From Bacillus changyiensis (GTDB taxonomy: Bacteria > Bacillota > Bacilli > Bacillales > Bacillaceae): a stretch of DNA of 64,000 nucleotides. Of the stretch, positions 7,831 through 18,050 are shown in pieces (position 1 is the stretch's first letter; each line of letters begins with the position of its first letter). The notes under the pieces are model-generated. The model searched no databases, had not been told where the DNA came from, and was given only the letters and a program-made list of their open reading frames with translations. The position numbers and the translations under genes were made by a program. Where the stretch lies: positions 124,001-188,000 of the forward strand of contig NZ_JAQFWW010000005.1 in NCBI RefSeq assembly GCF_027706145.1, given 5' to 3'.

Positions 7831-8369
7831 TTTTCAGCTCTCCGTTGATTTTCATCGACTACTTTAAAAATCATTAACTTTTCAAAGATATCCTCCAACA
7901 TTTTAATGAACAATCTGTTTTCCTCTTCACTGTTATCTCCAATTAAATCTGAGATTTTATCGAAATGATCCGGCAAAAATTGAAGCAAATATTCTTTCCC
8001 TTTTGCTGTTAAAGTGATGGTGACTTTCCGGCGATCTTCTTTGACATGCCTCCGTTCAATATAGCTATCACGGGCTAACCCTTCTAATAGCCCTGTAATA
8101 GTTGCTTTCGTAACATTTGATTGCCTCGCAAGTTCTGTCGGACTTAAGGTATGATTCGGAGCATCTAACAACAGCATTAGAACGGTAAATTTCCCTTCCG
8201 AAAGCCCGTAATTTTTAAAGTAATGATCAATAATATGTGTCATTTTTTTAGAAACACCGAGAAGTGCTAAAAATAAATCAAGTGATGATAAATCAACATT
8301 CGAGTAGTTTGCTGCATTTTTCATGATTTGTTTATGTTTCTGTGAGTTTCGCAGTTTAGAGTCAACCAT
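7827..8369 (-). CDS. MarR-family transcriptional regulator (YetL-like)
   Basis: 180 residues from the chosen ATG at 8369, which lies eight bases after an AGGAGG; the ATG at 8375 is only two bases from it. The central winged helix-turn-helix is typical (LSPTELARQSNVTKATITGLLEGLARDS, then the wing HVKEDRRKVTITLTAKG). Such dimeric repressors are usually released by small aromatic ligands. It is divergent from an FAD monooxygenase, the arrangement of yetL-yetM in B. subtilis, where YetL represses both genes and responds to flavonoids. An inverted repeat overlaps its own promoter, suggesting autoregulation. No evidence links it to the aaRS-like operon next door. Confidence 0.85.
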   Translation of the reverse strand: MVDSKLRNSQKHKQIMKNAANYSNVDLSSLDLFLALLGVSKKMTHIIDHYFKNYGLSEGKFTVLMLLLDAPNHTLSPTELARQSNVTKATITGLLEGLARDSYIERRHVKEDRRKVTITLTAKGKEYLLQFLPDHFDKISDLIGDNSEEENRLFIKMLEDIFEKLMIFKVVDENQRRAEK

Positions 8370-8395
8370 TTTCATAACCTCCTATTTGTTTGTCA

Positions 8396-8424
8396 ATTAT
8401 AGGGTCGCATATGGCGATATGCAA
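8396..8424 (-). promoter_or_regulatory. marR promoter with overlapping inverted repeat
   Basis: Minus strand: -35 TTGCAT (8424-8419), 17-base spacer, -10 TATAAT (8401-8396). The palindrome GCATAT-4-ATATGC (8407-8422) covers most of the spacer and enters the -35, a good place for a repressor. Confidence 0.6.
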
Positions 8425-8439
8425 CCTCTAAAAATATTT

Positions 8440-8490
8440 TTGACATATTACCCAGTATATAGTAATGTAAGATATTGTTAGTCGCCTAAT
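8440..8490 (+). promoter_or_regulatory. Monooxygenase promoter and candidate YetL-type operator
   Basis: -35 TTGACA (8440-8445), 17-base spacer, -10 TAATGT (8463-8468). Around the expected start lies GTTAGTCGCCTAAT (8477-8490). From memory, the YetL operator of B. subtilis is the palindrome TAGTTAGGCGCCTAACTA; this site is a close imperfect match. Confidence 0.55.
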
Positions 8491-8524
8491 TATATATATC
8501 ATCATACAAAGGTGGTTTATTCAA

Positions 8525-9649
8525 ATGAAAAAAAGACACTATCACATTGTAATAGCAGGAGGGGGGATTGGCGGTCTTTGTGCAGCCATCTCTCTTAAAA
8601 ATCAAGGTCATGATGTGACTCTGTTTGAAGCATCTCCATGCAACCGCACGACAGGTGCGGGGATTCTCCAACCGCAAAATGCGCAACACGTTCTCAAAGA
8701 AATTGGTGTCCTCAATGATTGTTGTTCTTTAGGCTATCAAACAACATGGTTAGAAATTTTTGATGAAGCAGGTGAATTAATAGAAAAAGTAAACGAAAAA
8801 TTTATCGATGACACTTTGCCTGGAAGGAATAACATGTTACGAGCCAAACTGAATAACATCCTCACAAAACACGCCGAAACAGCCGGGGTTAACATCAGAT
8901 GGGGTATGAAAGTGGTATCTTATAAAGAAACAGCAAGTACTGTAACTGTTTTCTGTAAAAATGGGAAAGACTTCACATGTGATCTTCTTGTGGGCTTTGA
9001 TGGCATCCATTCTGCCGTACGAGATGCGATGCTCGAAAAGAAAACAGAGAAAGAATATCTAGGAGTTGGAGCCTTCCGATTCTATATCGAATTCCCTGAA
9101 AACACCTTTTCTGAATCAGCAATGATTTATAAAACAGGCGAGTTCCAAGTAGGAGTTATCCCACTTTCAGTAAAAGCAGGTTATGTATTTATACTAAAAG
9201 CTTTTCCAGCAGATTATCAGGATGATGAAAGAACTCGCTTTACTAGAGTAAAAGAAATGTTATCACATCGAAAAGAACTAGAGTTTATTACAACACACAT
9301 TTCAAAGAAACACCCGGTGATCTTCAACAAAATTGAACAGATTAGACTAACAGATAAATGGTATAAAGGACGAGTTGTAATCGGTGGAGATGCCGCTCAT
9401 GCCGGTGCCCCGACACTTGCCCAAGGTGCCGCTATGGCGATTGAAGACGCCATCGTACTTGCAGATGAGCTAGGGCATCATCAAACAATCAAAACTGCAC
9501 TTCAAGCCTACTACGAAAGAAGAGCACCACGGGCATCAAAAATTCAGGAGTTATCTGCAAACATAATTCAGCACGAAATGAACGGAAATCCCAACGCTGC
9601 ACATGAAAATATCGCTAACTGCTATAGTTTGCTAAAAAAAGCCTATTAA
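8525..9649 (+). CDS. FAD-dependent monooxygenase (YetM-like, PHBH family)
   Basis: 374 residues of the p-hydroxybenzoate hydroxylase type. The FAD Rossmann motif is at the N-terminus (IAGGGIGGLCAAISL, about 9-23), the DG motif is LLVGFDGIHSAVR (about 155-167), and the second FAD motif is GGDAAHAGAPTLAQGA (about 288-303). These enzymes hydroxylate aromatic compounds with NAD(P)H and oxygen. A ribosome binding site (AAAGGTGG) precedes the ATG. The divergent MarR regulator and the operator-like repeat suggest induction by an aromatic ligand. The substrate cannot be read from sequence. Confidence 0.85.
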   Translation: MKKRHYHIVIAGGGIGGLCAAISLKNQGHDVTLFEASPCNRTTGAGILQPQNAQHVLKEIGVLNDCCSLGYQTTWLEIFDEAGELIEKVNEKFIDDTLPGRNNMLRAKLNNILTKHAETAGVNIRWGMKVVSYKETASTVTVFCKNGKDFTCDLLVGFDGIHSAVRDAMLEKKTEKEYLGVGAFRFYIEFPENTFSESAMIYKTGEFQVGVIPLSVKAGYVFILKAFPADYQDDERTRFTRVKEMLSHRKELEFITTHISKKHPVIFNKIEQIRLTDKWYKGRVVIGGDAAHAGAPTLAQGAAMAIEDAIVLADELGHHQTIKTALQAYYERRAPRASKIQELSANIIQHEMNGNPNAAHENIANCYSLLKKAY

Positions 9650-9666
9650 TTACTGCAAACAATAAA

Positions 9667-9687
9667 AGAGGGAAGCGTTTTCCCTCT
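9667..9687 (+). terminator. Hairpin after the monooxygenase gene
   Basis: Inverted repeat AGAGGGAA and TTCCCTCT around a short loop, 18 bases after the stop codon. There is no T-run, so termination may be weak. Confidence 0.4.
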
Positions 9688-9709
9688 CACTGAAAGAATC
9701 CTTTGTGAT

Positions 9710-10050
9710 GTGTCTATTACCCACGACAACTTTGTTGAGCCATTCGATCATCAAACAGGAGCTAAAGAATTGCAACAGGCTTCATTGGCACTTGATCATC
9801 ACCAAACAGAAGACCTTGTGCCATATTTATCACATGTCCGGCAACATTATGATGAGGCCAATATGATCGCTATCTCCGACCACACTAGAAGTTGTTGCTT
9901 GACCAAACATTATCATATTCACGACTCGTTATTTTACCTAATAGCTGTCATTATTCAATGATTGATCAACCCAGCCGATTTGCCAAAGAATTAAAGATCC
10001 ACTTAGCAAACGTTTCAGGGACAGTTTGTAAGGCAAAAGGGGCTGTCTGA
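9710..10050 (+). pseudogene. Probable decayed gene(s) of unknown function
   Basis: An 83-residue frame opens with GTG at 9710 (starting MSITHDNFVEPFDHQTGAK) without a clear ribosome binding site. A second frame begins at an ATG at 9958 (MIDQPSRFAKELKIHLANV…) and stops at 10048-10050, inside a repeat element. Both look protein-like but are too short and in different frames, which suggests a broken gene. I cannot name the family. Confidence 0.3.
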
Positions 10051-10202
10051 AAAAAGGAAAATTGTTAAAACTTACGATTTAAGATTGGAGTAGTCCTTTA
10101 TCAACATGAATCAGGGGGAATTGCGGATCGCCCGCGGAAAGCGAGCAAATTCCCCCATTTTTATTCATCCACACGACTTTCAGGACACTTCCTTTCTTTT
10201 AC
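10039..10202. repeat. Palindromic interspersed repeat, family 1, copy 1
   Basis: Shares long segments with 29241-29354 and 30894-31005: a segment reading CCTTTATCAACATG, a GGGGAA…TTCCCC hairpin enclosing a GCGGAAAGCG-type stem, and an end resembling TTTCAGGACAC. The ends are imperfect inverted repeats (GGGGCTGTCTGAAA and, reversed, GGAAGTGTCCTGAAA). This copy carries about 35 extra bases near its left end. No coding capacity; a MITE-like element is likely. Confidence 0.65.
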
Positions 10203-10289
10203 ATTGGGATTGTGTAAACTAGGCTAACCAATTCTAGTAGTTTGAGGGTATCATGAGTCATTTGTTTCATTCAGGAGAGTATATTAAAA

Positions 10290-10322
10290 TAACCAACCAA
10301 TCAGACTTGACTGGCTGGTTAT
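10290..10322 (-). terminator. tyrS terminator
   Basis: Stem between AACCAACCAATCA and TGACTGGCTGGTT; the two mismatches become G-U pairs in the minus-strand RNA. A short U-rich stretch follows. It lies 15 bases downstream of the tyrS stop. Confidence 0.7.
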
Positions 10323-10336
10323 AAGAGGAATTAAAA

Positions 10337-11905
<1,569 letters not shown>

Positions 11906-11940
11906 TAACATAAACTTCTTACCATGTCAATGGGTACTTC

Positions 11941-13653
11941 TCAATCTTCCATCGTCGAGAGATCCCCGGTTGGCAGATTCAACTCCCATGCTTTCAGCAC
12001 ACGTCTCATAATTTTTCCGCTTCTTGTCTTTGGAAGCTTATCCCTAAACTCAATTTCCCGTGGAGCTGCATGAGCAGCCAAACCTTTTTTAACAAACTGC
12101 CTAATTTCCTCTTTTAATTGATCTGATGGTTCATATCCTTCTCTTAGTGCAATAAATGCTTTAATAATTTCTCCGCGGACAGGATCCGGTTTACCAATAA
12201 CACCTGCTTCAGCAACGGCCTGATGCTCAAGAAGCTTGCTTTCCACTTCAAATGGACCGACACGTTCACCTGATGTCATGATCACATCATCTATCCGTCC
12301 TTGAAACCAAAAGTAACCGTCTTCATCCATATAAGCAGAATCACCAGAAACATACCAATCCCCCGGCATAAAATATGAGCTATATTTTCCAGGGTTATCC
12401 CAAATTTCCCGCATCATCGCTGGCCAGCCTTTTCTGATAGCGAGATTGCCCATTCTGTATGGCGGCAACTCATTTCCTTGATGATCGACAATTGCAGCTT
12501 CTATTCCAGGAAACGGTTTTCCCATTGAACCTGGCTTAATTTCTAGTGAAGGATAGTTGCAAATCATCTGTGCTCCTGTTTCAGTCATCCACCATGTATC
12601 ATGAATCCGATTATGGAACACTTTATGTCCCCATCTAATGACTTCCGGGTTTAAAGGTTCTCCAACACTCAAAATGTGCCTTAAAGAACTTAGATCATAT
12701 TGCTTTACCAATTCGTCTCCAGCTCCCATCAACATACGGAAAGCGGTCGGCGCACTGTACCAAACGGTTACTTCCAATTGTTCAATTGTCTCATACCACT
12801 TTTCTGGACTGAATCTACCTCCTACTACAACATTCGTAGCACCATTCAACCAAGGGCTGAAAATCCCGTAAATGGTTCCGGTTACCCAGCCAGGATCAGC
12901 TGTACACCAATAGATATCGTCTTCTTTGAGATCAAGCACCCATTTACCTGTCTGATCATGCTGAATCATCGCTTGATGGACGTGGAGAACCCCTTTTGGT
13001 GTACCGGTTGAACCTGATGTGTAGTGAAGCAACATCCCATCTTCCTGATCCATCCACTCTATTCTAAGATCAGTGCTTGCTTCTTTTGCTTTAGAAAAAT
13101 AGTTAATGATAGGTCCTTCTTCTTTTACTCCTTCTCCGACAACGACAACCGATTGAAGATCTGGAAGCTCTTGTATAGGAACCCGGTTAAGTAACTCGGG
13201 AGTTGTCACAATCACTTTGGCCTGACTATTTAAAAGCCTGTCTTTGACTGCCCCCTTCATAAAAGCTTCAAATAGTGGCCCAACAATTGCTCCCAGCTTG
13301 ATAGCACCTAAAATCATAAAATACAGCTCGGGTGACCTCGGCATAAAAACAAACACACGGTCCCCCTTTTTGACATCCGCGTGCTCCCTTAATACATTCC
13401 CGGCTTTATTTGTTTCGTTTTTCATTTCTCTGAAGGTGTATTTTTCTTCTCGGATTTGATCTTTGTAATACAATGCGACTTTATTTTTGAGATGTGTTTC
13501 AGCGTGACGATCAATCGCTTCATAAGCTGTATTTATTTTTCCAGTTTTGTGCCACGAAAAGTTTTTTTCAACAGCTTTCCAGTCAAAAGTCCGATATGCC
13601 TCATCATAATCAGTTAAATTGTAATGCCCTTTCACAACTGATAACGCTTTCAT
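11941..13653 (-). CDS. acsA: Acetyl-CoA synthetase
   Basis: 570 residues from the ATG at 13653, twelve bases past AAGGGGG; an in-frame ATG at 13665 is too close to it. ANL-family adenylating enzyme: P-loop-like YTSGSTGTPKG, then TADPGWVTG and DTWWMTETG, and the C-terminal catalytic lysine in PKTRSGKIMRR. It converts acetate, ATP and CoA to acetyl-CoA. That lysine is the target of acetylation by AcuA in B. subtilis, reversed by AcuC. The gene is divergent from acuABC, and a cre site in between suggests CcpA control. The long shared C-terminus (ending GDLSTMED) supports orthology to B. subtilis AcsA. Confidence 0.97.
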   Translation of the reverse strand: MKALSVVKGHYNLTDYDEAYRTFDWKAVEKNFSWHKTGKINTAYEAIDRHAETHLKNKVALYYKDQIREEKYTFREMKNETNKAGNVLREHADVKKGDRVFVFMPRSPELYFMILGAIKLGAIVGPLFEAFMKGAVKDRLLNSQAKVIVTTPELLNRVPIQELPDLQSVVVVGEGVKEEGPIINYFSKAKEASTDLRIEWMDQEDGMLLHYTSGSTGTPKGVLHVHQAMIQHDQTGKWVLDLKEDDIYWCTADPGWVTGTIYGIFSPWLNGATNVVVGGRFSPEKWYETIEQLEVTVWYSAPTAFRMLMGAGDELVKQYDLSSLRHILSVGEPLNPEVIRWGHKVFHNRIHDTWWMTETGAQMICNYPSLEIKPGSMGKPFPGIEAAIVDHQGNELPPYRMGNLAIRKGWPAMMREIWDNPGKYSSYFMPGDWYVSGDSAYMDEDGYFWFQGRIDDVIMTSGERVGPFEVESKLLEHQAVAEAGVIGKPDPVRGEIIKAFIALREGYEPSDQLKEEIRQFVKKGLAAHAAPREIEFRDKLPKTRSGKIMRRVLKAWELNLPTGDLSTMED

Positions 13654-13747
13654 TGATAGTCCCATCCCCCTTTGTTTCGATCCTCAAAATATATTATAGT
13701 ACAGATCTTTTATTTTCTCAATTTTTAAAAAATAATCTTCTTCACTT

Positions 13748-13761
13748 TGAAAACGCTTCAT
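13748..13761. promoter_or_regulatory. cre site (CcpA operator) between acsA and acuA
   Basis: TGAAAACGCTTCAT matches the catabolite-responsive element consensus with one mismatch. acsA and acuABC are known CcpA targets in B. subtilis. A second inverted repeat (CGAAAAC…GTTTTCG, about 13824-13851) lies nearer to acuA and may also be regulatory. Confidence 0.65.
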
Positions 13762-13890
13762 ATTTTGTTATGTTATGTATATAAGAGTTTATCGTTTCAA
13801 GAAAATAGATCAGAAACTTTGCTCGAAAACGATCGACTCCGAGTGTTTTCGTGGCATTCTGTTTCAACTAAGATGTAAGGCGGTGTATAT

Positions 13891-14523
13891 GTGGAGCATC
13901 ACAAAACTTATCATTCCAAAAAATTGCACACTGAGAAAGGCGCCTTGCTGATCGAAGGTCCAATCACACCTGATAAGCTGGCAAACTACGAATTTCATGC
14001 CGAGCTTACCGCCTTTCGCCCCTCTCAAAAACAGCATGAAGCATTAATTGAAATCGCTGGATTGCCTGAAGGACGGATTATTATTGCTCGTTTCCATCAC
14101 ACCATTGTCGGATATGTTACTTATGTTTATCCAGATCCGCTTGAAAGATGGTCCGAGGGAAACATGGAAAATTTAATTGAACTTGGCGCCATTGAAGTGA
14201 TACCAGAATTTAGAGGCCGCTCTGTTGGAAAAACGCTTTTAGAAGTTAGCATGATGGATAAACAGATGGAAAAGTATATTATTATTACGACTGAATATTA
14301 CTGGCACTGGGATTTAAAAGAAACGAATAAGGATGTATGGGAATATAGAAAGATGATGGAGAAGATGATGAATGCCGGAGGCCTTGTCTGGTTTGCTACA
14401 GATGATCCGGAAATCAGTTCACATCCTGCTAATTGTTTAATGGTTCGAATTGGAAAAGAGGTCAACCAGGAATCGATTGAACATTTTGACAAAATTCGAT
14501 TCCACAACCGCTTTATGTATTAA
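13891..14523 (+). CDS. acuA: Acetoin utilization protein AcuA, protein lysine acetyltransferase
   Basis: 210 residues with a GNAT acetyltransferase core: the acetyl-CoA-binding segment IEVIPEFRGRSVGKTLLE (about 106-123). In B. subtilis AcuA acetylates the catalytic lysine of AcsA and switches it off. The start is GTG, with GGCGGTG upstream. First gene of acuABC, reading away from its target acsA, with a cre site between. Confidence 0.93.
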   Translation: MEHHKTYHSKKLHTEKGALLIEGPITPDKLANYEFHAELTAFRPSQKQHEALIEIAGLPEGRIIIARFHHTIVGYVTYVYPDPLERWSEGNMENLIELGAIEVIPEFRGRSVGKTLLEVSMMDKQMEKYIIITTEYYWHWDLKETNKDVWEYRKMMEKMMNAGGLVWFATDDPEISSHPANCLMVRIGKEVNQESIEHFDKIRFHNRFMY

Positions 14524-14551
14524 AGGGAGCAAAAGCAAAGGGGATCTGAAT

Positions 14552-15199
14552 ATGATTGTTGAAAAAATCATGAAAAAGGATGTTGTGACGCTTTCGAGAA
14601 CAGATACAATCGAAGAAGCGATCAGACGGATGAGATCATTCCATATTAAACATCTGCCGGTTGTAAATGAACGGGGAACAGTCGTAGGGGTTGTAACAGA
14701 TCGGGATGTGAAAATAGCCAGTCCGAGCATACTGTCTCAACATAACTCTCCCGAATCTTTACAAAAGCCGGTCGAACTGATTATGTCTAAAGAAGTGATC
14801 ACAGGACATCCACTTGATTTTGCCGAGGAAATATCTGTTGTTTTTTTTGAATATGAAATTGGCTGTTTACCAATTGTAAAAAATAATAAACTTGTTGGGA
14901 TTGTGACAAAATCGGATTTACTTCATACTTTTGTCCAATTGACTGGTGCCCATTTTCCAGGTTCACAAATTGAGATTAAAACAGATGATATCACACAAAG
15001 CCTCGCTGAGATCAGTTCGATTTTCAGCAAACGACACATTGGTATATTAAGTGTACTTGTTTATCCCAGTGATGAAGAAAAATCAAAAATTCTTGTATTT
15101 CGTGTACAAACGATGAATCCTACCTTATGTATCAAAGACATAAAGTCAAAAGGCTATCAAGTCCTTTGGCCAGCAGAACAAAGGGATATACTGCTATGA
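14552..15199 (+). CDS. acuB: AcuB, CBS-domain and ACT-like protein
   Basis: 215 residues from ATG 14552, just after AAAGGGGATC; the reading frame is open further upstream, but that part overlaps acuA. Two N-terminal CBS domains are visible (MIVEKIMKKDVVTLSRTDT… and LIMSKEVITGHPLDF…), which usually bind adenine nucleotides, followed by an ACT-like C-terminal region. The exact role in acetoin/acetate metabolism is unsettled; a nucleotide-sensing regulator of AcuA/AcuC is plausible. The gene ends in an ATGA overlap with acuC. Confidence 0.93.
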   Translation: MIVEKIMKKDVVTLSRTDTIEEAIRRMRSFHIKHLPVVNERGTVVGVVTDRDVKIASPSILSQHNSPESLQKPVELIMSKEVITGHPLDFAEEISVVFFEYEIGCLPIVKNNKLVGIVTKSDLLHTFVQLTGAHFPGSQIEIKTDDITQSLAEISSIFSKRHIGILSVLVYPSDEEKSKILVFRVQTMNPTLCIKDIKSKGYQVLWPAEQRDILL

Positions 15200-16371
15200 A
15201 GGACAGCGTGTTTATTTTTTCTCCCACATATCAAACCTATCAATTTCATCAAGACCATCCCTTTAACCAGTTGAGAGTTTATATCACATATGACCTTCTC
15301 GACTCAATAAATGCGTTGGAGCAAGATGAAATCATCGCGCCTCGTATGGCAACTGAATCTGAGCTCAAGCTTGTTCACACCGATGATTATATTAGAGCCG
15401 TTCAACAAGCTGGAGCAGGTAAACTATCAGCAGCAGAAAGTGAAAGCTATGGGCTAGGCACGGAGGATACACCTGTTTTTGCCGGTATGCATGAAGCAGC
15501 ATCTCTTTTAGTAGGTGGGACCCTGACTGCTGCTGATTATGTTATGACAGGCAAAGCAAAACACGCTCTTAATCTTGGAGGTGGGCTTCATCACGGATTC
15601 AGAGGGAGAGCTTCAGGCTTTTGCGTATATAATGACAGTTCTGTGGTTATCCGATATTTGCAGAAAAAATATCATTCTAAAATCCTATATATTGATACAG
15701 ACGCCCATCATGGAGATGGTGTCCAATTTACATTTTATGATGACCCATCCGTCTGCACGGTTTCACTTCATGAAACAGGACGTTATCTCTTCCCAGGCAC
15801 AGGTCAAGTTCAGGAAAGAGGCCATGGAAAAGGCTATGGGTACGCCTTTAATTTCCCACTTGACGCATTCACCGAAGACCAATCATTTATTGAATCCTAC
15901 CATACAGCCGTCACTGAAATCGCTGAATTTTTTAAACCTGATGTCATTTTAACGCAAAATGGAGCTGATGCTCACTTTTACGACCCCTTGACACACTTAT
16001 GTACAACAATGAGAATTTATGACTACATTCCAAAACTTGCTCACGAAATAGCACACAAATATTGCAGTGGGAGGTGGATTGCTGTAGGCGGCGGCGGTTA
16101 CGATATTTGGAGAGTCGTCCCACGAGCATGGGCCAGAATTTGGTTAGAAATGAAAGGGATCGATGCGAAAGGGCATCTGCCGAAAAAATGGCTGAATAGA
16201 TGGGAAAAGCAAGCTTCTGTATCACTTCCGACTACTTGGTGTGATCCTGAAAACTTATACCCTCCAATTCCAAGAAGAAATGAAATTACCGAAAAAAATG
16301 CCCAAACGGTTTCAAAAACACTTTTTCCGATTCGAACAAGCTTCAGCCGAATGCAATCCCAGACTAAATGA
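15196..16371 (+). CDS. acuC: AcuC, class I histone deacetylase-like protein deacetylase
   Basis: 391 residues. Arginase/deacetylase fold with the zinc-site motifs: LGGGLHHGFRGRASGFC (paired histidines), YIDTDAHHGDGV (metal-binding Asp and His) and the later ILTQNGADAH Asp. It removes the acetyl group that AcuA puts on AcsA, reactivating it. The start is the ATG in the ATGA overlap with acuB; the frame's upstream extension lies within acuB. Ends just before a bidirectional hairpin shared with convergent motS. Confidence 0.94.
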   Translation: MKDSVFIFSPTYQTYQFHQDHPFNQLRVYITYDLLDSINALEQDEIIAPRMATESELKLVHTDDYIRAVQQAGAGKLSAAESESYGLGTEDTPVFAGMHEAASLLVGGTLTAADYVMTGKAKHALNLGGGLHHGFRGRASGFCVYNDSSVVIRYLQKKYHSKILYIDTDAHHGDGVQFTFYDDPSVCTVSLHETGRYLFPGTGQVQERGHGKGYGYAFNFPLDAFTEDQSFIESYHTAVTEIAEFFKPDVILTQNGADAHFYDPLTHLCTTMRIYDYIPKLAHEIAHKYCSGRWIAVGGGGYDIWRVVPRAWARIWLEMKGIDAKGHLPKKWLNRWEKQASVSLPTTWCDPENLYPPIPRRNEITEKNAQTVSKTLFPIRTSFSRMQSQTK

Positions 16372-16383
16372 AAATTGTATGAT

Positions 16384-16454
16384 TGATATATCAGCGTTTG
16401 TGAAATGTAAAAAGGGCACCCAATCGTCAAATTCGACTGATTGGTCAGCCCCTT
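16384..16454. terminator. Bidirectional terminator and repeat, family 2, copy A
   Basis: Hairpin arms AAAGGGCACCCAATCGTC and GACTGATTGGTCAGCCCCTTT lie between convergent acuC and motS. The preceding TGATATATCAGCGTTTGT is also found upstream of the hairpins at 49904 and 51048, so the unit is repeated, not just the stem. Confidence 0.75.
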
Positions 16455-17155
16455 TACTTTGTTTTATCCATTTTGCCAATGACAATTTCAACACGCCTAT
16501 TTTCTTTCATATGGCTTTCTGTTCGATTATCCTTAACCGGTTTTGTATCTGCATATCCGACTGCCACAAATCGCGAGGAATTCATTTTTTCTTTTGCTGT
16601 AAAATATTGAATCACAGTGCTCGCCCTTGCGGAAGAAAGCTCCCAGTTGGAAGGAAATCGGTAGGTGGAAATTGGTCGGCTGTCTGTATGTCCCTCAACA
16701 TTAATTGGGTTTGGGACTGTTTTTAACAGAACCGAGATTTTATGCAACAGCGGATAGGCCTGTTTTTTAATATCCGCCTTTCCTGAGTCAAAAAGGACGG
16801 CTTCCTGAAGTACGAGAATCACACCCCGTTCATCTCGTTTAGCGATAATGAGACCTGAAAGTTGGTTTTTTTCAATATAGTTATTGATTTTCTTTAATAA
16901 GTCTTCTTCATGTTGAACAGCTTTTTTTATTTTTTGTTTATCATTTAATTGTTTTTGGTTGACTACAGACTTTCCGTCTACCCTTTCCTGAAAAGATCCG
17001 ACTGCAGCTTTAAATTTTTTGAGGTCAATTTGCGACATTGAAAATAGTAAAATAAAAAACACAAGGATCAAGGTAATCAAATCTGAAAATGTGAAAATCC
17101 AGCTTGAAGATTTTCGACCGGATTCACGTTTTCTTCTTTCATGTCTGAGCTTCAT
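16454..17155 (-). CDS. motS: MotS, stator B subunit of the sodium-type flagellar motor
   Basis: 233 residues. One N-terminal transmembrane helix (about 20-42, SSSWIFTFSDLITLILVFFI) carries the MotB-type conserved aspartate in FSDLIT. The C-terminal OmpA-like peptidoglycan-binding domain has INVEGHTDSRP and NWELSSARAS. With MotP it forms the MotPS stator, which in B. subtilis uses sodium. It overlaps motP by four bases (ATGA). In B. subtilis motPS is transcribed together with ccpA. Confidence 0.94.
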   Translation of the reverse strand: MKLRHERRKRESGRKSSSWIFTFSDLITLILVFFILLFSMSQIDLKKFKAAVGSFQERVDGKSVVNQKQLNDKQKIKKAVQHEEDLLKKINNYIEKNQLSGLIIAKRDERGVILVLQEAVLFDSGKADIKKQAYPLLHKISVLLKTVPNPINVEGHTDSRPISTYRFPSNWELSSARASTVIQYFTAKEKMNSSRFVAVGYADTKPVKDNRTESHMKENRRVEIVIGKMDKTK

Positions 17156-17964
17156 GCATCAAACTCCTTATGTTTTACAGGCCCCACCTGTTTTTTTCGC
17201 CATTCTTCTTTAGAGCCGAATACAACTAGCTGACTTTCCAGATTACGTGGGTTTCTTCCCGATTGAATACCGATTATCCCTTCTATCATCACCTGTTTTT
17301 TAAAGATTTCATTTTCTGTCTTTTCTTCAAGCTTTGCAGCTATTGGAATAAACAACATATTGGATAAAAGAGAGCCATAGAGCGTGGTTAAAAGAGCAAT
17401 AGCCATGTTTGGACCAAGGGTTTCGGGCGTATTTAAATTTTTAAGCATCATCACAAGCCCGACAAGGGTTCCGATCATTCCCCATGCAGGAGCAAACTCT
17501 CCAGCTTTTTCAAAAATTCTTCGACCTTTTCTATGCCTTTCTTCCATCGCTGCAATTTCCGAGTTCATCACATTACGAATCGTCTCTTCATCCCAGCCAT
17601 CAACAGCAAGAACCAAGCCTTTTTTTAAAAAGGGATCATTCATTTCATTCAAGTTAGTTTCTAATGATAAAATCCCTTGTTTGCGTGCCTGCTCAGAAAG
17701 GCTGATAAATGTTTTGACCAGATCCTTTATATCATCACTTTCTGAAATAAAAACTTGCTTTAAGACAGATGGTGTTCTTTTTAGTTCTTTTGGTGAGAAG
17801 CTGACAAAAACAGCCGCACACAATCCTCCTGTCACAATGAAAAAGGACGTTAAATCAACAAATGAATAAAATCCGGTAAGACCAGCACCTGAAATGACGC
17901 CGATTACTAATATAAACATGCCTAAAATAAAACCAACCGGTGTAAGATAATCAAATCGTTTCAT
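17152..17964 (-). CDS. motP: MotP, stator A subunit of the sodium-type flagellar motor
   Basis: 270 residues, MotA/ExbB family, four membrane segments. The cytoplasmic loop is charged, and the third/fourth segments read EFAPAWGMIGTLVGLVMML and LGPNMAIALLTTLYGSLLSN, hallmarks of the ion channel wall. Co-operonic with motS and downstream of ccpA, separated by a hairpin. ccpA-motP is a known arrangement in B. subtilis. Confidence 0.95.
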   Translation of the reverse strand: MKRFDYLTPVGFILGMFILVIGVISGAGLTGFYSFVDLTSFFIVTGGLCAAVFVSFSPKELKRTPSVLKQVFISESDDIKDLVKTFISLSEQARKQGILSLETNLNEMNDPFLKKGLVLAVDGWDEETIRNVMNSEIAAMEERHRKGRRIFEKAGEFAPAWGMIGTLVGLVMMLKNLNTPETLGPNMAIALLTTLYGSLLSNMLFIPIAAKLEEKTENEIFKKQVMIEGIIGIQSGRNPRNLESQLVVFGSKEEWRKKQVGPVKHKEFDA

Positions 17965-17990
17965 CTTCTATATTCTCTCCACTAAGGAAA

Positions 17991-18032
17991 AGAAAGCAAG
18001 ACATTTCACAAAAGGTGAAAACTTGCTTTCTT
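17991..18032 (-). terminator. Terminator between ccpA and motP
   Basis: AGAAAGCAAG and CTTGCTTTCTT form a ten-base stem. The minus-strand RNA ends with UUUCUUUUCC. Partial read-through would allow ccpA-motPS cotranscription. Confidence 0.65.
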
Positions 18033-18050
18033 TCTCATTATTCTTCTTGT

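Noticed and set aside
16241..16726. Plus-strand frame of 161 codons across the acuC/motS junction
   Set aside because: Runs over the terminator and antisense to motS; both real genes have motifs and explain the sequence.
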